From Candidatus Pacearchaeota archaeon (GTDB lineage Archaea > Nanobdellota > Nanobdellia > Pacearchaeales > GW2011-AR1): DNA of 49,815 bases. Below the pieces are notes generated by a model. It saw only the letters and a program-made list of their open reading frames with translations. It was not told the origin of the DNA and made no database searches. The translations under genes were made by a program, and so were the position numbers. The stretch is from contig JAGVXI010000011.1 of assembly GCA_018303855.1 (NCBI GenBank), positions 1-49,815 of the forward strand, given 5' to 3'. Positions 24,744 through 33,255 of this stretch are shown here, piece after piece (position 1 is the stretch's first letter; each line of letters starts with the position of its first letter).

Positions 24744-25298
24744 TCATTCTCTTTGCTCAATGTTTTCATAGCTAACTATGAGTTTAGCAATCTCACATTT
24801 ATCATACACCTGCCCCTCGAAATTTTCTTTTCTGCATAAAGCCACAAAATTAGATTTTTCTCCTTCTTTTGCATCTACATTCCGTGAATAAATATATATG
24901 ATGTTGCAAATATTCACGTTTCCTTGGTTGCACTCAATATCTGCTCCTTCATGTTTCGGGTATAATATTCTTAGGCTTATTTCTGTTACTTTCCAAAATC
25001 CTCTATAATCATTTATATGGTTTTTTAATGCCAGGATTTTATCAAAATCAATGCAATTGCTTTCACCTTCAAAAGCCTGCCCACAGGAGAACTCAGGAGA
25101 GTTTGCAAGTTTTGTAATTAAAAGCATAGCATCATTTTCTGCAAGTGTTGTTGCAGAACGTTTTAAGCTGCTAAGTCCAATGCCTAAAGCAAACAAACCA
25201 GCCAAAGCAAAAAACAAAGTCACAGCAATTAGCATAAATGCCATCTGCTGAATTTTCAATTGCGCTTTTTTGTTTTTTTGGGTTTTTATTTTCAACAT
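24744..25298 (-). CDS. pilin-like membrane-anchored protein
   Basis: A protein of 184 residues. I use the ATG at 25298, giving the leader MLKIKTQKNKKAQ directly before the helix (about 17-40); the track start adds 13 unsupported residues. The extracellular part has pairs of cysteines (SCGQAFEGESNCIDF, ECNQGNVNICNIIYIYS, CRKENF..DKCE). It belongs to the same class as 24110 and 25416 by leader and single helix. A 117-base gap separates it from the upstream gene, so an internal promoter is possible. Confidence 0.78.
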   Translation of the reverse strand: MLKIKTQKNKKAQLKIQQMAFMLIAVTLFFALAGLFALGIGLSSLKRSATTLAENDAMLLITKLANSPEFSCGQAFEGESNCIDFDKILALKNHINDYRGFWKVTEISLRILYPKHEGADIECNQGNVNICNIIYIYSRNVDAKEGEKSNFVALCRKENFEGQVYDKCEIAKLIVSYENIEQRE

Positions 25299-25415
25299 TT
25301 TTTGTTTGTACTCAAGGTTGATTAATATTATTATCAACTATAATATGCTGCCAGCTTGTCATAACAGTTTGATTTAACATTATAACTTCCGTTATTAATT
25401 CTGTTCTGTTTATTC

Positions 25416-26348
25416 TCACCATAACTTGCACACTCCCTGGTTTTTTTCATTAATTTCTTTTACAACAGGATAAAGATTAAAAACAACCCCTCTGGATTCA
25501 TCCAGATTTTTAGTTAAGCTATACAAAATTCCCAATTCAGTATTAATATTCGAGTTGCACCCTTTTTGAGCAACATAGTTTGCTTTGTCAGAGTATATTA
25601 AAGCAAGTTCAGCTGTTCTTGCCATAAGTCTTTTTACTTGGCATTCATAAATATCCGGCTCTGAAAAAATAGCCCCGTACATTAAAGCATTTCCTATAAA
25701 GTATATCCTCTTGCCGTTTTTTTCAACAAAGCCATTGCGCTCATTGTCATACTCAACTTTTATATCACAATTCCTGCTTGTTTTAAAGCAGATTTTTATG
25801 CTTCCAGCAGAGCAGTTTCTCGCTTCTATATTATCTTGCAAACCAGAAATTTCAAGTTCAATGCTGTTTGGAGCATCAACAAAGCAGTAATTATTAAGCG
25901 AAGATGTTAGAACAATAACATTCCCAACTTTAAAAGGAAAATTAAAACCAGCTGAAAGCATGTAAAATTTTTTTCCTTCAACATATGAATCTGAAAATAG
26001 ATATTTGTTTGGAAAAGAGGTTGGCCTGCTGATTTCCGCCCATTTTCCAAAGCTTTTTTGCGAGACACTTATTATCTGCCTTCCAAGTCCAGCAGAATCA
26101 CACTCGCTATAAATTCTTGTTTCTGTTTGTGTGTTCATTGGCACACTTGTTAAACTTTCAAACCCTGTTTCTAATGGATTTAAAAGCGTACCTATTTGAG
26201 TTGCTGTTTCAACGCCTGTTGTTTGCTGTCCAATGCCAATAACTTTGACAGAGATAAATATCGCTAAAAATAATATAAATGCTCCTACAATCAGCGCAAA
26301 AAGCCATGCAAATGATATTTGGAGATAACCTATTTTGTTTTTCAACAT
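25416..26348 (-). CDS. large pilin-like membrane-anchored protein
   Basis: A protein of 310 residues from the ATG at 26348 (leader MLKNKIGYLQ, helix about 11-38). It shares the start context AAAAAATGTTGAAAA with the 24744 gene. The ectodomain is beta-rich with cysteines near residues 150-220 (NNYCFVDAP, ARNCSAGSIKICFKTSRNCDIK) and two later ones. Known type IV pilins are mostly smaller, so this may be a minor tip-like subunit or a separate surface protein. No enzymatic motif is seen. Confidence 0.75.
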   Translation of the reverse strand: MLKNKIGYLQISFAWLFALIVGAFILFLAIFISVKVIGIGQQTTGVETATQIGTLLNPLETGFESLTSVPMNTQTETRIYSECDSAGLGRQIISVSQKSFGKWAEISRPTSFPNKYLFSDSYVEGKKFYMLSAGFNFPFKVGNVIVLTSSLNNYCFVDAPNSIELEISGLQDNIEARNCSAGSIKICFKTSRNCDIKVEYDNERNGFVEKNGKRIYFIGNALMYGAIFSEPDIYECQVKRLMARTAELALIYSDKANYVAQKGCNSNINTELGILYSLTKNLDESRGVVFNLYPVVKEINEKNQGVCKLW

Positions 26349-26526
26349 TTTTTGTTTTGTTTTAATTGTGCTCAAGACGGATTGGTGTGTTATTGTTAAC
26401 TTTGGAATTGACTTATAATTCATTCCCACGCCATTTTATTTTAACAACCTTAAACATTATTAATTTAATTATTCAAATTTAATAACTGCCTAAACCCCCA
26501 AGCATTAACAACTTTTCATTATTTAA

Positions 26527-27009
26527 TCAATTCCCTTCAATATCAACCAAAGCATCTCTATAATTTGCTTTTTTAATTATCATGCTTATTTTTCCATCTT
26601 TTTTATTTATGCAATAGTCGTTTCCACTGGCTCTCGCAAGTATTTTATCAATATCAATGTGTTCAATTATTCTTGGGTCAAGTCCTTGCCCAGAGCCAGG
26701 CGGTTCAAAATAGATATTTGAATCTCGTGTAAAGCAAATTTTGTCTATTTTGCTGCAAGTGGTGTATTTTGGAGTACTTGAGCCTCCACCGCGCCATATT
26801 TTATCAACATCATTTTTAAATTCATTTATAAAATCAGCTATCTGAACATGGCATTGGAAATCAAGAAATTTCTTTATTGCATAAAACGCAAATACAAGAA
26901 AAACAACAATGAGTATTATTGAAAAAATCATGCTAAAAGACATGTTTAGCTCAGCTTTTTTTACAGCATCTTTTTTTGCATTACACCTGCACACGCCTCT
27001 TCTTTTCAT
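26527..27009 (-). CDS. small pilin-like membrane protein
   Basis: A 160-residue protein. A long basic leader (MKRRGVCRCNAKKDAVKKAE) precedes the helix (about 23-46). The leader contains two cysteines (CRC), which is unusual. The ectodomain holds further cysteines (FQCHVQ, TCSKIDKICF, YCINKKDG) and a glycine-rich turn (GGGSSTP). No family is recognised. It follows the 759-residue cysteine-rich protein after a 153-base gap. Helix and leader fit the other small anchored proteins of the cluster. Confidence 0.72.
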   Translation of the reverse strand: MKRRGVCRCNAKKDAVKKAELNMSFSMIFSIILIVVFLVFAFYAIKKFLDFQCHVQIADFINEFKNDVDKIWRGGGSSTPKYTTCSKIDKICFTRDSNIYFEPPGSGQGLDPRIIEHIDIDKILARASGNDYCINKKDGKISMIIKKANYRDALVDIEGN

Positions 27010-27162
27010 GATTACCTAAGAAGAATATAATTAATAAATGTTTAGAATTTATTTTTATTGAAAACAAGTATAATCTATAAAAATTAAAATGTTATAATGC
27101 CTTACATTGTAACACGCCTCTTAACAATTAAAATTTTTTTTAGTATATAGCTAAGCTCAATT

Positions 27163-29442
27163 CTATACTGCATTATTTCCTTTGATAAGCTCAAAAGCCC
27201 TTACAACCATATTACACTCATTTGCTATTGGCTGGTTGCCAAATTTATCTTTGCACTTAATATAATAATTAAAGTTAGTGTTCCATTCTGCATAATGCTC
27301 TAAATCATCTTTTTGCGCGCGCATTTTTGTTCCATCTTCAAACCTATAACTACAAGTGTCTGTTGCATAAACACACTCTGCTTTTTCATTTGTTATTAAT
27401 TTCAAGTTTGTTCCATAATGATAAACTCTTACAATTGTTGGTGCAATATTGTCTGATTCGACGCTGAATTCCAATTTTTTCTGGTCTGCATTTCCGCCTA
27501 AGTCAAGGCATTTAATATAGTAAGTGTAAGCTCCTGGCAACAAACTCAACTCTTGGGAATGCTCATGCCCTCCTGTTTTAAAGAACAGGATATAAGAGTT
27601 ATCTTTTCCTGTGCTTGAATAATAACAAGAAGCTTCTCCATCTCTTGCACCTCCATTGCTGATAACTCTTCCTGCCCCTGCACTTGTTTTTGCTTCTAAA
27701 GTTACTTTTACAGGAGAAGTTGAATCTCTTATTGTTTCATTCGGTTTAACCCAGTCAATTATTAATGGCTCAGAACCCCATACTGTAAACTCAAGACTTT
27801 CTTTGTTTTCATTTCTATCATTTTCTTTTGCTTTTGGCTGGTCTTTGCACCTGAAGTAAAATTTATTCTCCTGCCTGTTTTTTAATCCATTTAAAGTTGT
27901 TGAGCATTTGTAAAGCATCTGGGCATTTGCTTCAAATACACTGCTTGAACACGCCATTTCTGTTTCCATATCATCATAATCCATATCATTTATGCTCCAT
28001 CTACAAGTTGCTGGTTCATTTACATAAACATCTATATTTGTTTGAGTTGTGTTATAAGCAACTGGCATTCCATTTAACAAGCTTGTTGTAACAATCAAAG
28101 GAGGAGTTGTGTCTGGTCCTTTGTCAACGCAGAATCTGAACAAGAAATCAGCTGTGTTGTAATTTCCATTTGCATCCATGCATCTTACAAACAATTCATA
28201 ATTGCCGTCATTTTCTAATATTGGCGACTCATTATTTATTGCACTTGGGCCAGGCAAGCTCAAAACCTGAGTGTGATTATATCTGTATAATTTGCTTCCT
28301 CCAAAATAAAAACCCATGTTATCATATGCTGATTTTCTTGTGTAATCAAGTTTACATTGTGCTGGCTCATTTAAGATTACTCCAAAACTTAATGGAGTAA
28401 ATGCTTTTATGCACTTATCTGTTGATTTTTCATATTCTATCTTTACCCCTTTGTCAGGAGGCGAGATTGTATTATCAGGAGCATATTTATGATCAACTGT
28501 TAAAACATCTCTCCATGGTTCTATTATTGGGAAACTTGTATCTCTTCTGTCTTTCCAAATACATTTTTGCTCTTCTGTTCCTGCATTTACAATTTCACAA
28601 GCTTGCCCTAATGCTCTGCATTGGTATTCTGTGCATTTTAAAATTCCTTCATTGCATTTTTCACAATCTGCGCCACCAGTAGGAGCTTCCCATGGGTCGC
28701 ACTCAAATGTAACTATCTTATAGCTGTCATCTTTATACATCCATAAATATATTACAATTGTAGTTACTACACCAACAGCGAATCCAAATCCTCCTGCACT
28801 CCATCCTAATTTGTCTGTAACAAAAGTAGTAAGCCCTTTCCATTTCCCGCTTGTAACAAGACTTGCAGCTCCTTTTCCAGCAAATGCTCCCCAGCCAAGT
28901 GCAGCAGAAGCAGCATCAATTGTATTTTGTTCCCATCCAAGCCAGCCTCCAATCATCTTTACACCAAAATAAACACTTAATCCCCATGCAGCGCTTGAAA
29001 CAATCATATCTGTCCAACCCCCACCTGTTAACCATCCAGGTCCGGGAGTTTTTATTATTGTGTTTGTTGAATCTGTATATGTTATACCTGTTCCTTCAGC
29101 ATAACCATAAATGCTCTGGAAGAAGCCGACAGATTGTGTTGGTTTATCTGTGACTGAGGGGGATCCTACACTTATGTCTTCTTTACCTATAGAATCAAGT
29201 ATCTGTTTATCTGTAATATATGCTCCAGGGTCATTCCCCCCACTTACCCATTCCCACTTATTTTCAGCTACTTTCTTCCAAGTATCTCCTGACTTAAATG
29301 TGACTATTTGATTAATTGGAAAACCTGCTCTAACTACTCTGAATTCTTGTCCGATAAAATATGCAAATGCAAATAGGGATATAATTAATATTGCTATTTC
29401 AATTGTGCTTACTGCGATTTTTCCTCTTTTATTCATTTTCAC
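27163..29442 (-). CDS. cysteine-rich surface protein, C-terminal half of the split module
   Basis: A 759-residue protein. The leader MNKRGK and a pilin-like helix (about 9-30) come first, then a hydrophobic multi-helix region (about 145-240), then a Cys-rich linker (DPWEAPTGGADCEKCNEG). Four repeats follow, each with an ExAxC strand (NEPAQCKLDY, NEPATCRWS, DGEASCYYS, NEKAECVYA) and a [YF]xxxC.D strand (FVRCMD, YFRCKD, YIKCLD, YIKCKD). The part after about residue 90 matches the C-terminal half of the 1264-residue protein at 33256. The start may be the third codon (MNKRG). Many N-glycosylation sites suggest exposure outside the cell. Confidence 0.85.
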   Translation of the reverse strand: MKMNKRGKIAVSTIEIAILIISLFAFAYFIGQEFRVVRAGFPINQIVTFKSGDTWKKVAENKWEWVSGGNDPGAYITDKQILDSIGKEDISVGSPSVTDKPTQSVGFFQSIYGYAEGTGITYTDSTNTIIKTPGPGWLTGGGWTDMIVSSAAWGLSVYFGVKMIGGWLGWEQNTIDAASAALGWGAFAGKGAASLVTSGKWKGLTTFVTDKLGWSAGGFGFAVGVVTTIVIYLWMYKDDSYKIVTFECDPWEAPTGGADCEKCNEGILKCTEYQCRALGQACEIVNAGTEEQKCIWKDRRDTSFPIIEPWRDVLTVDHKYAPDNTISPPDKGVKIEYEKSTDKCIKAFTPLSFGVILNEPAQCKLDYTRKSAYDNMGFYFGGSKLYRYNHTQVLSLPGPSAINNESPILENDGNYELFVRCMDANGNYNTADFLFRFCVDKGPDTTPPLIVTTSLLNGMPVAYNTTQTNIDVYVNEPATCRWSINDMDYDDMETEMACSSSVFEANAQMLYKCSTTLNGLKNRQENKFYFRCKDQPKAKENDRNENKESLEFTVWGSEPLIIDWVKPNETIRDSTSPVKVTLEAKTSAGAGRVISNGGARDGEASCYYSSTGKDNSYILFFKTGGHEHSQELSLLPGAYTYYIKCLDLGGNADQKKLEFSVESDNIAPTIVRVYHYGTNLKLITNEKAECVYATDTCSYRFEDGTKMRAQKDDLEHYAEWNTNFNYYIKCKDKFGNQPIANECNMVVRAFELIKGNNAV

Positions 29443-29460
29443 TCTTTTTATTTTTGTGTT

Positions 29461-29946
29461 TTATTTTTTGATTGAACCATCAGGACCCATCTCTTCTGTA
29501 TGCCCATCAGCAAAGTAAAAAGTTCTTACTCCATTAACAATTTCTTCATAAGGAGTTTCTATTACACTTACAGGTCCAGTAGGATAAAATTCTTTTACTG
29601 CTGCATTTGGATAAAGTTCAAGTCTTGATCCATCAGAGAAGTAAAATACTTTTTTCTCATACCCCTTTGAATTATTTTTGTCTTTTATTATTTCTTGACT
29701 AACAACATATTTTCTTTCATTATCCCATCTTCCTTCCTTATTATTATAAACATTAACATTTGTCTGATTTGGATTTACACTACGTTTAATATCTTCAGTT
29801 GCTGCTGTCATGAATAAACCTGTTAAGACAGCTTCTCCTTGAGGAGATATTCCTCCAGGCCCTACACATCCACTAACTCCAAGAGCTAAACCTCCTGCTA
29901 GCAGAGGAATTCCGACAATCTGTACCAAACTTTTTGCTTTTTTCAT
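29461..29946 (-). CDS. lipoprotein inserted within the split module
   Basis: A 161-residue secreted protein with a signal sequence and the lipobox VSGC (cysteine near residue 27), followed by a glycine-rich linker. The C-terminal part has two similar stretches (KVFYFSDGSRLELYPNAAV and RTFYFADGHTEEMGPDGSI), so it contains a short internal repeat forming beta-hairpins. It lies two bases from the next upstream gene and 18 bases before the 759-residue protein, so all are probably cotranscribed. No family is recognised. Confidence 0.72.
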   Translation of the reverse strand: MKKAKSLVQIVGIPLLAGGLALGVSGCVGPGGISPQGEAVLTGLFMTAATEDIKRSVNPNQTNVNVYNNKEGRWDNERKYVVSQEIIKDKNNSKGYEKKVFYFSDGSRLELYPNAAVKEFYPTGPVSVIETPYEEIVNGVRTFYFADGHTEEMGPDGSIKK

Positions 29947-29948
29947 TT

Positions 29949-30281
29949 TTAATTTAATACTGCTCTTTCCAACAATTTTTGATTATAAATTTCCATAAAT
30001 TTTTTTTGCATATCAATATTTTCAAAATTATATTCTTCTTGAGCATCTTGAACACCATACACTCTTTGCTTTATTTCAGACATTAATCTTTCTGAAAATT
30101 CTTTTCTCACAATTTCTCTTAGAGAAGATTTAGTATCAATTCTATTTTGCGCCTGATAATTTTTATCATTCAAATTAATGGCGCTTAAAACCAAAGCTGC
30201 ATTAATGCTGCAAGCTAAGCCTATTGCTGCATATCCAGTAACTCTATTTATTAACCCACACCATGTCTTATTTTTTTCCAT
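29949..30281 (-). CDS. small membrane-anchored helical protein
   Basis: A 110-residue protein with one hydrophobic segment (about 13-36, TGYAAIGLACSINAALVLSAI) and a charged helical domain (about 50-110) rich in Glu, Lys and Gln. The topology could place the helical part outside or inside. It ends two bases before the lipoprotein start. Neither gene has a counterpart in the unsplit copy of the module. Function unknown. Confidence 0.68.
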   Translation of the reverse strand: MEKNKTWCGLINRVTGYAAIGLACSINAALVLSAINLNDKNYQAQNRIDTKSSLREIVRKEFSERLMSEIKQRVYGVQDAQEEYNFENIDMQKKFMEIYNQKLLERAVLN

Positions 30282-30340
30282 TTTCCTTGTTTTTTAGCCA
30301 CATTTGAAGTATTTAAATGTTACTTTTAAGTTACGACATA

Positions 30341-32155
30341 TCATTTCTTACTTGATGTTTCCTCTGGTTCATATTTTTTTAGTTTAGTTGAATATCCTTC
30401 ATCATAACCAGCCTTGCCAACAAAATTCACTTTGTCTCCACAATCTCCAATAGCCACGCACACTTCCATTTTATCATCAATCCAAGAATCATCCAAGCAT
30501 TCGCAGTTTTCAATGCATTCTTTCTCCCCTAAAGCTGTTTTTTGATATTTCACAATGCACTGTGAATCTGCCATTGAACAAAATGATTCTGCATCTCCCC
30601 CATTTGGATTCCAAAAATCATATCCAGGTGGGAACAATGGAAGACATGCTCCTTTATTCTTATTATCTTCATTATCTTTGCTACTATCATCGCCCCCAAA
30701 AATTCCACCAAAAATTGCTTGTCCCGTGATTGAATTTGTGCCAGCTGTTTTGTCTTCTTCTGTTCCTTTAAATGGTTGTGTTGTTCCTTGGTTTGATAAA
30801 CTTCCTTCTTGAGGATTTGCCAAAGAAGCTCCTTCAATCCATTTGCAATCTCTCTTATCAGAGTTTTCGCAATCTCCCTGTGTTGTCTGAACAAAACAAT
30901 CCTGCCATATATTCTGTCTGCATGCTGCACTGCTAAATCCATTAACATCGCTCTGCAAACAAAGCTGCTGCTTAAATTCAGCGCAGGGCTCAACACTTAC
31001 TTCATTATTATAACAAACCAGTCTGAAATCCTTGCCTCCAACACTTTCTTTTCCTATTCCTCCTTTAGTGTTTGATGCGCACCATGTTTCTCCATGCTCA
31101 TATTTTTGCCCGTTATATTCGCAAGCTAAATTTCTGCAAATATTATCTCCATAACTTGGTCTTGCTTTGTCCTTTGAAACTTCATAAGCCCTGCATGTTG
31201 AACCAAGATAATAATCACAATTTCCGCATGATTTAGAATCACCATTGCTCTTGCCATAACCACAACTATCTACTTTATCATAAATTTTTGTCCAATAGTT
31301 AGTATCTTTTATTCTATCAGCATCATAAACATTAGCTAAGTTACCGCAAGAATCAACCAAATAAACTTCATCTTTTCCTTCAATACATTTTGTTTCTTCT
31401 GTCGGTCCGCAGTTTGTTGCCAATTCTTCAGCAGAGCATAAAAACCCCTCATGAAAGTTAACTTTTGTTTGATTGCCTTCATAATTTTCTTTAAAGCTTT
31501 GACACTCTTTTTTTGTTAAAAGCCTGCAAGTTGTTTCAAAATTTTCTTCAAAAACACACGCACCTTTAACATCAGAGCTTGCAGAAGCAATGCACTGAAC
31601 CTCATTTGTAATATCACTTCTAAAATCAGTTTCTAATGAATATAAAGAAGAAAGCTTTTTGCATCTAACCGGTGTTACAAATGCTGCCTGGTCTCCAATA
31701 AGACAGCATCTAAGTTCGCATTGGGGCGGAGTTTCTCCTGTATCTTCTGTCCAAGTCCCTCCTTCTAATTCGCAAACTTTTTGAGGAGCATTTTCCATGC
31801 AAGTTCCTTCTTTGCTGTCATAGCAATACCCTTTCTTGCAATAAGAAGTTGCCTCGCAGGAAGAAGGATTTATTCTTAATCCATTTGTTTCATCACAGCT
31901 TTCTTTTGGAGCATTTTGGCACCATGCTCCACTTATTGTTTTCTCACAACAATATGAAGTAGAAACTGCTGATGCTTCTGTTTGGGCTGTTATAAGATTT
32001 ATAGATAGAATGGTTAATGTAAAGATTGTTAATATAATAAATAATAAAACTGGTAGGGCTGTTAATATAATTAACCCACTGCTTTTGGCATTGAGCTTAT
32101 CACGATTAAACCTTTTTTTCATTTTCATCTTTTTACCAATTTCATTAACATTCAT
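30341..32155 (-). CDS. cysteine-rich surface protein, N-terminal half of the split module
   Basis: A 604-residue protein. A basic start and hydrophobic helix (about 26-55) export it. The rest carries dozens of cysteines in CC, CxxxC and CxxC arrangements (SYCCEKTISGAWC, CGNCDYYLGSTC, CECLDDSW), suggesting many disulfides. It aligns along its length with the first half of the 1264-residue protein at 33256 (e.g. LVDSCGNLANVYDAD with WFDSCGNKENIYNAN). A low-complexity insert has SITGQAIFGGIFGG followed by an acidic stretch. It stops just after the shared GDCG..VN.VG motif, where the fused copy continues. Start choice among M1, M10 and M12 is uncertain. Confidence 0.85.
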   Translation of the reverse strand: MNVNEIGKKMKMKKRFNRDKLNAKSSGLIILTALPVLLFIILTIFTLTILSINLITAQTEASAVSTSYCCEKTISGAWCQNAPKESCDETNGLRINPSSCEATSYCKKGYCYDSKEGTCMENAPQKVCELEGGTWTEDTGETPPQCELRCCLIGDQAAFVTPVRCKKLSSLYSLETDFRSDITNEVQCIASASSDVKGACVFEENFETTCRLLTKKECQSFKENYEGNQTKVNFHEGFLCSAEELATNCGPTEETKCIEGKDEVYLVDSCGNLANVYDADRIKDTNYWTKIYDKVDSCGYGKSNGDSKSCGNCDYYLGSTCRAYEVSKDKARPSYGDNICRNLACEYNGQKYEHGETWCASNTKGGIGKESVGGKDFRLVCYNNEVSVEPCAEFKQQLCLQSDVNGFSSAACRQNIWQDCFVQTTQGDCENSDKRDCKWIEGASLANPQEGSLSNQGTTQPFKGTEEDKTAGTNSITGQAIFGGIFGGDDSSKDNEDNKNKGACLPLFPPGYDFWNPNGGDAESFCSMADSQCIVKYQKTALGEKECIENCECLDDSWIDDKMEVCVAIGDCGDKVNFVGKAGYDEGYSTKLKKYEPEETSSKK

Positions 32156-32168
32156 TTTTTAAATAAAT

Positions 32169-32957
32169 TTAAATTCCAGGAGGCCATGCAACACTCCTTA
32201 CAGCAAACTGGAATTTATCCCCTTTAATTCTGTCAGTTAAAATATAAATCTTGCTTCCATCGCCTTGCTTGTATTTCTCAACTTTCAAGTCATGGTAATA
32301 GTTCATATAAATTGTTGTTTCTGAATCCCCATAATTTGATTCCCAATTAATTATGCTATTTGCTATGCTTATTAATTCATAAATATTATTGTGAAGCAAT
32401 ACTCTTATTTTTTTCTGGGGATTGTCTGCAGAGCCATAAACTTCTCGCTCTTCTCCCTGAGTCAATGTTAGAACATTGCTAAATGAAACCTCGATTATGC
32501 CTGGCAATAATTCAACCTGATATTCTCCATTGCTTAAACTAACGCTGTATCCTCTTGCTTCAAATGTTTTTTCTAAATCATCCAAGCATTCTCCAACTTT
32601 TTCTCTAACTGCCGTTTTTATCTCTTTTTCAATATGTGTTTTTAGCATTGGCTGTTGAACAATACAAGGAAGATAATATTCTTCCTGATAGCATAAATAT
32701 TCTATTTTATTGCTCTCATATAAAAGATAAAGCTGAGGCTCTAAACTTCCTCCTTGCAAAGAAAGTTTATTAGCAGAATTTTGCAAATCATCTTCTAAGC
32801 AATTTTGCATAAATGCCTGGGGGTTTTTTGGAGTCAAACCAAATGCAACCTGGATTTTTGGAAAAAATAAGTAAAACAAAACAGCCAAGCCAACAATCAC
32901 CAGTGCAATTATTATAAATAAGGTAATTTGCCCACTTTTGTTCCTAAGTAATTTCAT
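32169..32957 (-). CDS. pilin-like protein, paralogue of 37164-38057
   Basis: A protein of 262 residues. The ATG at 32957 has an excellent ribosome-binding site (AAAGGAGGGG) and gives the leader MKLLRNKSGQ before ITLFIIIALVIVGLAVLFYLFF, a very pilin-like start. The ectodomain has EYLCYQEEYYLPCIVQQPML, shared in pattern with YLCYNQNYYYSCINQEPVL of the paralogue, and both end with a KFKTGDGDTIY/KYKQGDGSKIY segment. TATA (ATTTATAA) lies near 33000. It lies 13 bases before the N-half gene of the split module. The 298 bases upstream (32958-33255) hold only its promoter. Confidence 0.83.
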   Translation of the reverse strand: MKLLRNKSGQITLFIIIALVIVGLAVLFYLFFPKIQVAFGLTPKNPQAFMQNCLEDDLQNSANKLSLQGGSLEPQLYLLYESNKIEYLCYQEEYYLPCIVQQPMLKTHIEKEIKTAVREKVGECLDDLEKTFEARGYSVSLSNGEYQVELLPGIIEVSFSNVLTLTQGEEREVYGSADNPQKKIRVLLHNNIYELISIANSIINWESNYGDSETTIYMNYYHDLKVEKYKQGDGSKIYILTDRIKGDKFQFAVRSVAWPPGI

Positions 32958-33255
32958 TTTCCCCTCCTTTAAGCTCATACTTTTTAGAGGAAAACACAAT
33001 TTATAAATTTAGCCTTCGCTTAAAATTTATAATAAATAATGGATAAAAACTGAAAAAGGCTAATGTCTAAAAAATTAAATTATAGTTAAAATTAAAGCAA
33101 GATAGTATTTTAGTTAATAATCTGGAAAGTAATTATATCTATTTAATCTATATGATAAATTATATTAAGTATATTACAAATTTGCCCCATAGTTATTATT
33201 TCTTTCAGATAGCTAATAATCTTCATTGAATTACCAACTAATATAAAAATCAAAC

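Noticed and set aside
28170-29153. Series of plus-strand ORFs of 64-96 residues
   Set aside because: All lie antisense to the 759-residue gene, are rich in Leu/His/Cys as expected for its complement, and lack promoters.
30550-30996. 148-residue minus-strand ORF inside the 604-residue gene
   Set aside because: It is an alternative frame of a cysteine-rich coding region, with His/Gln-rich composition typical of shadows.
27163-32155. Frameshifted or broken single gene
   Set aside because: The two parts are separated by two intact genes and the second part has its own start and pilin-like leader, so this is a real split, not a sequencing error.
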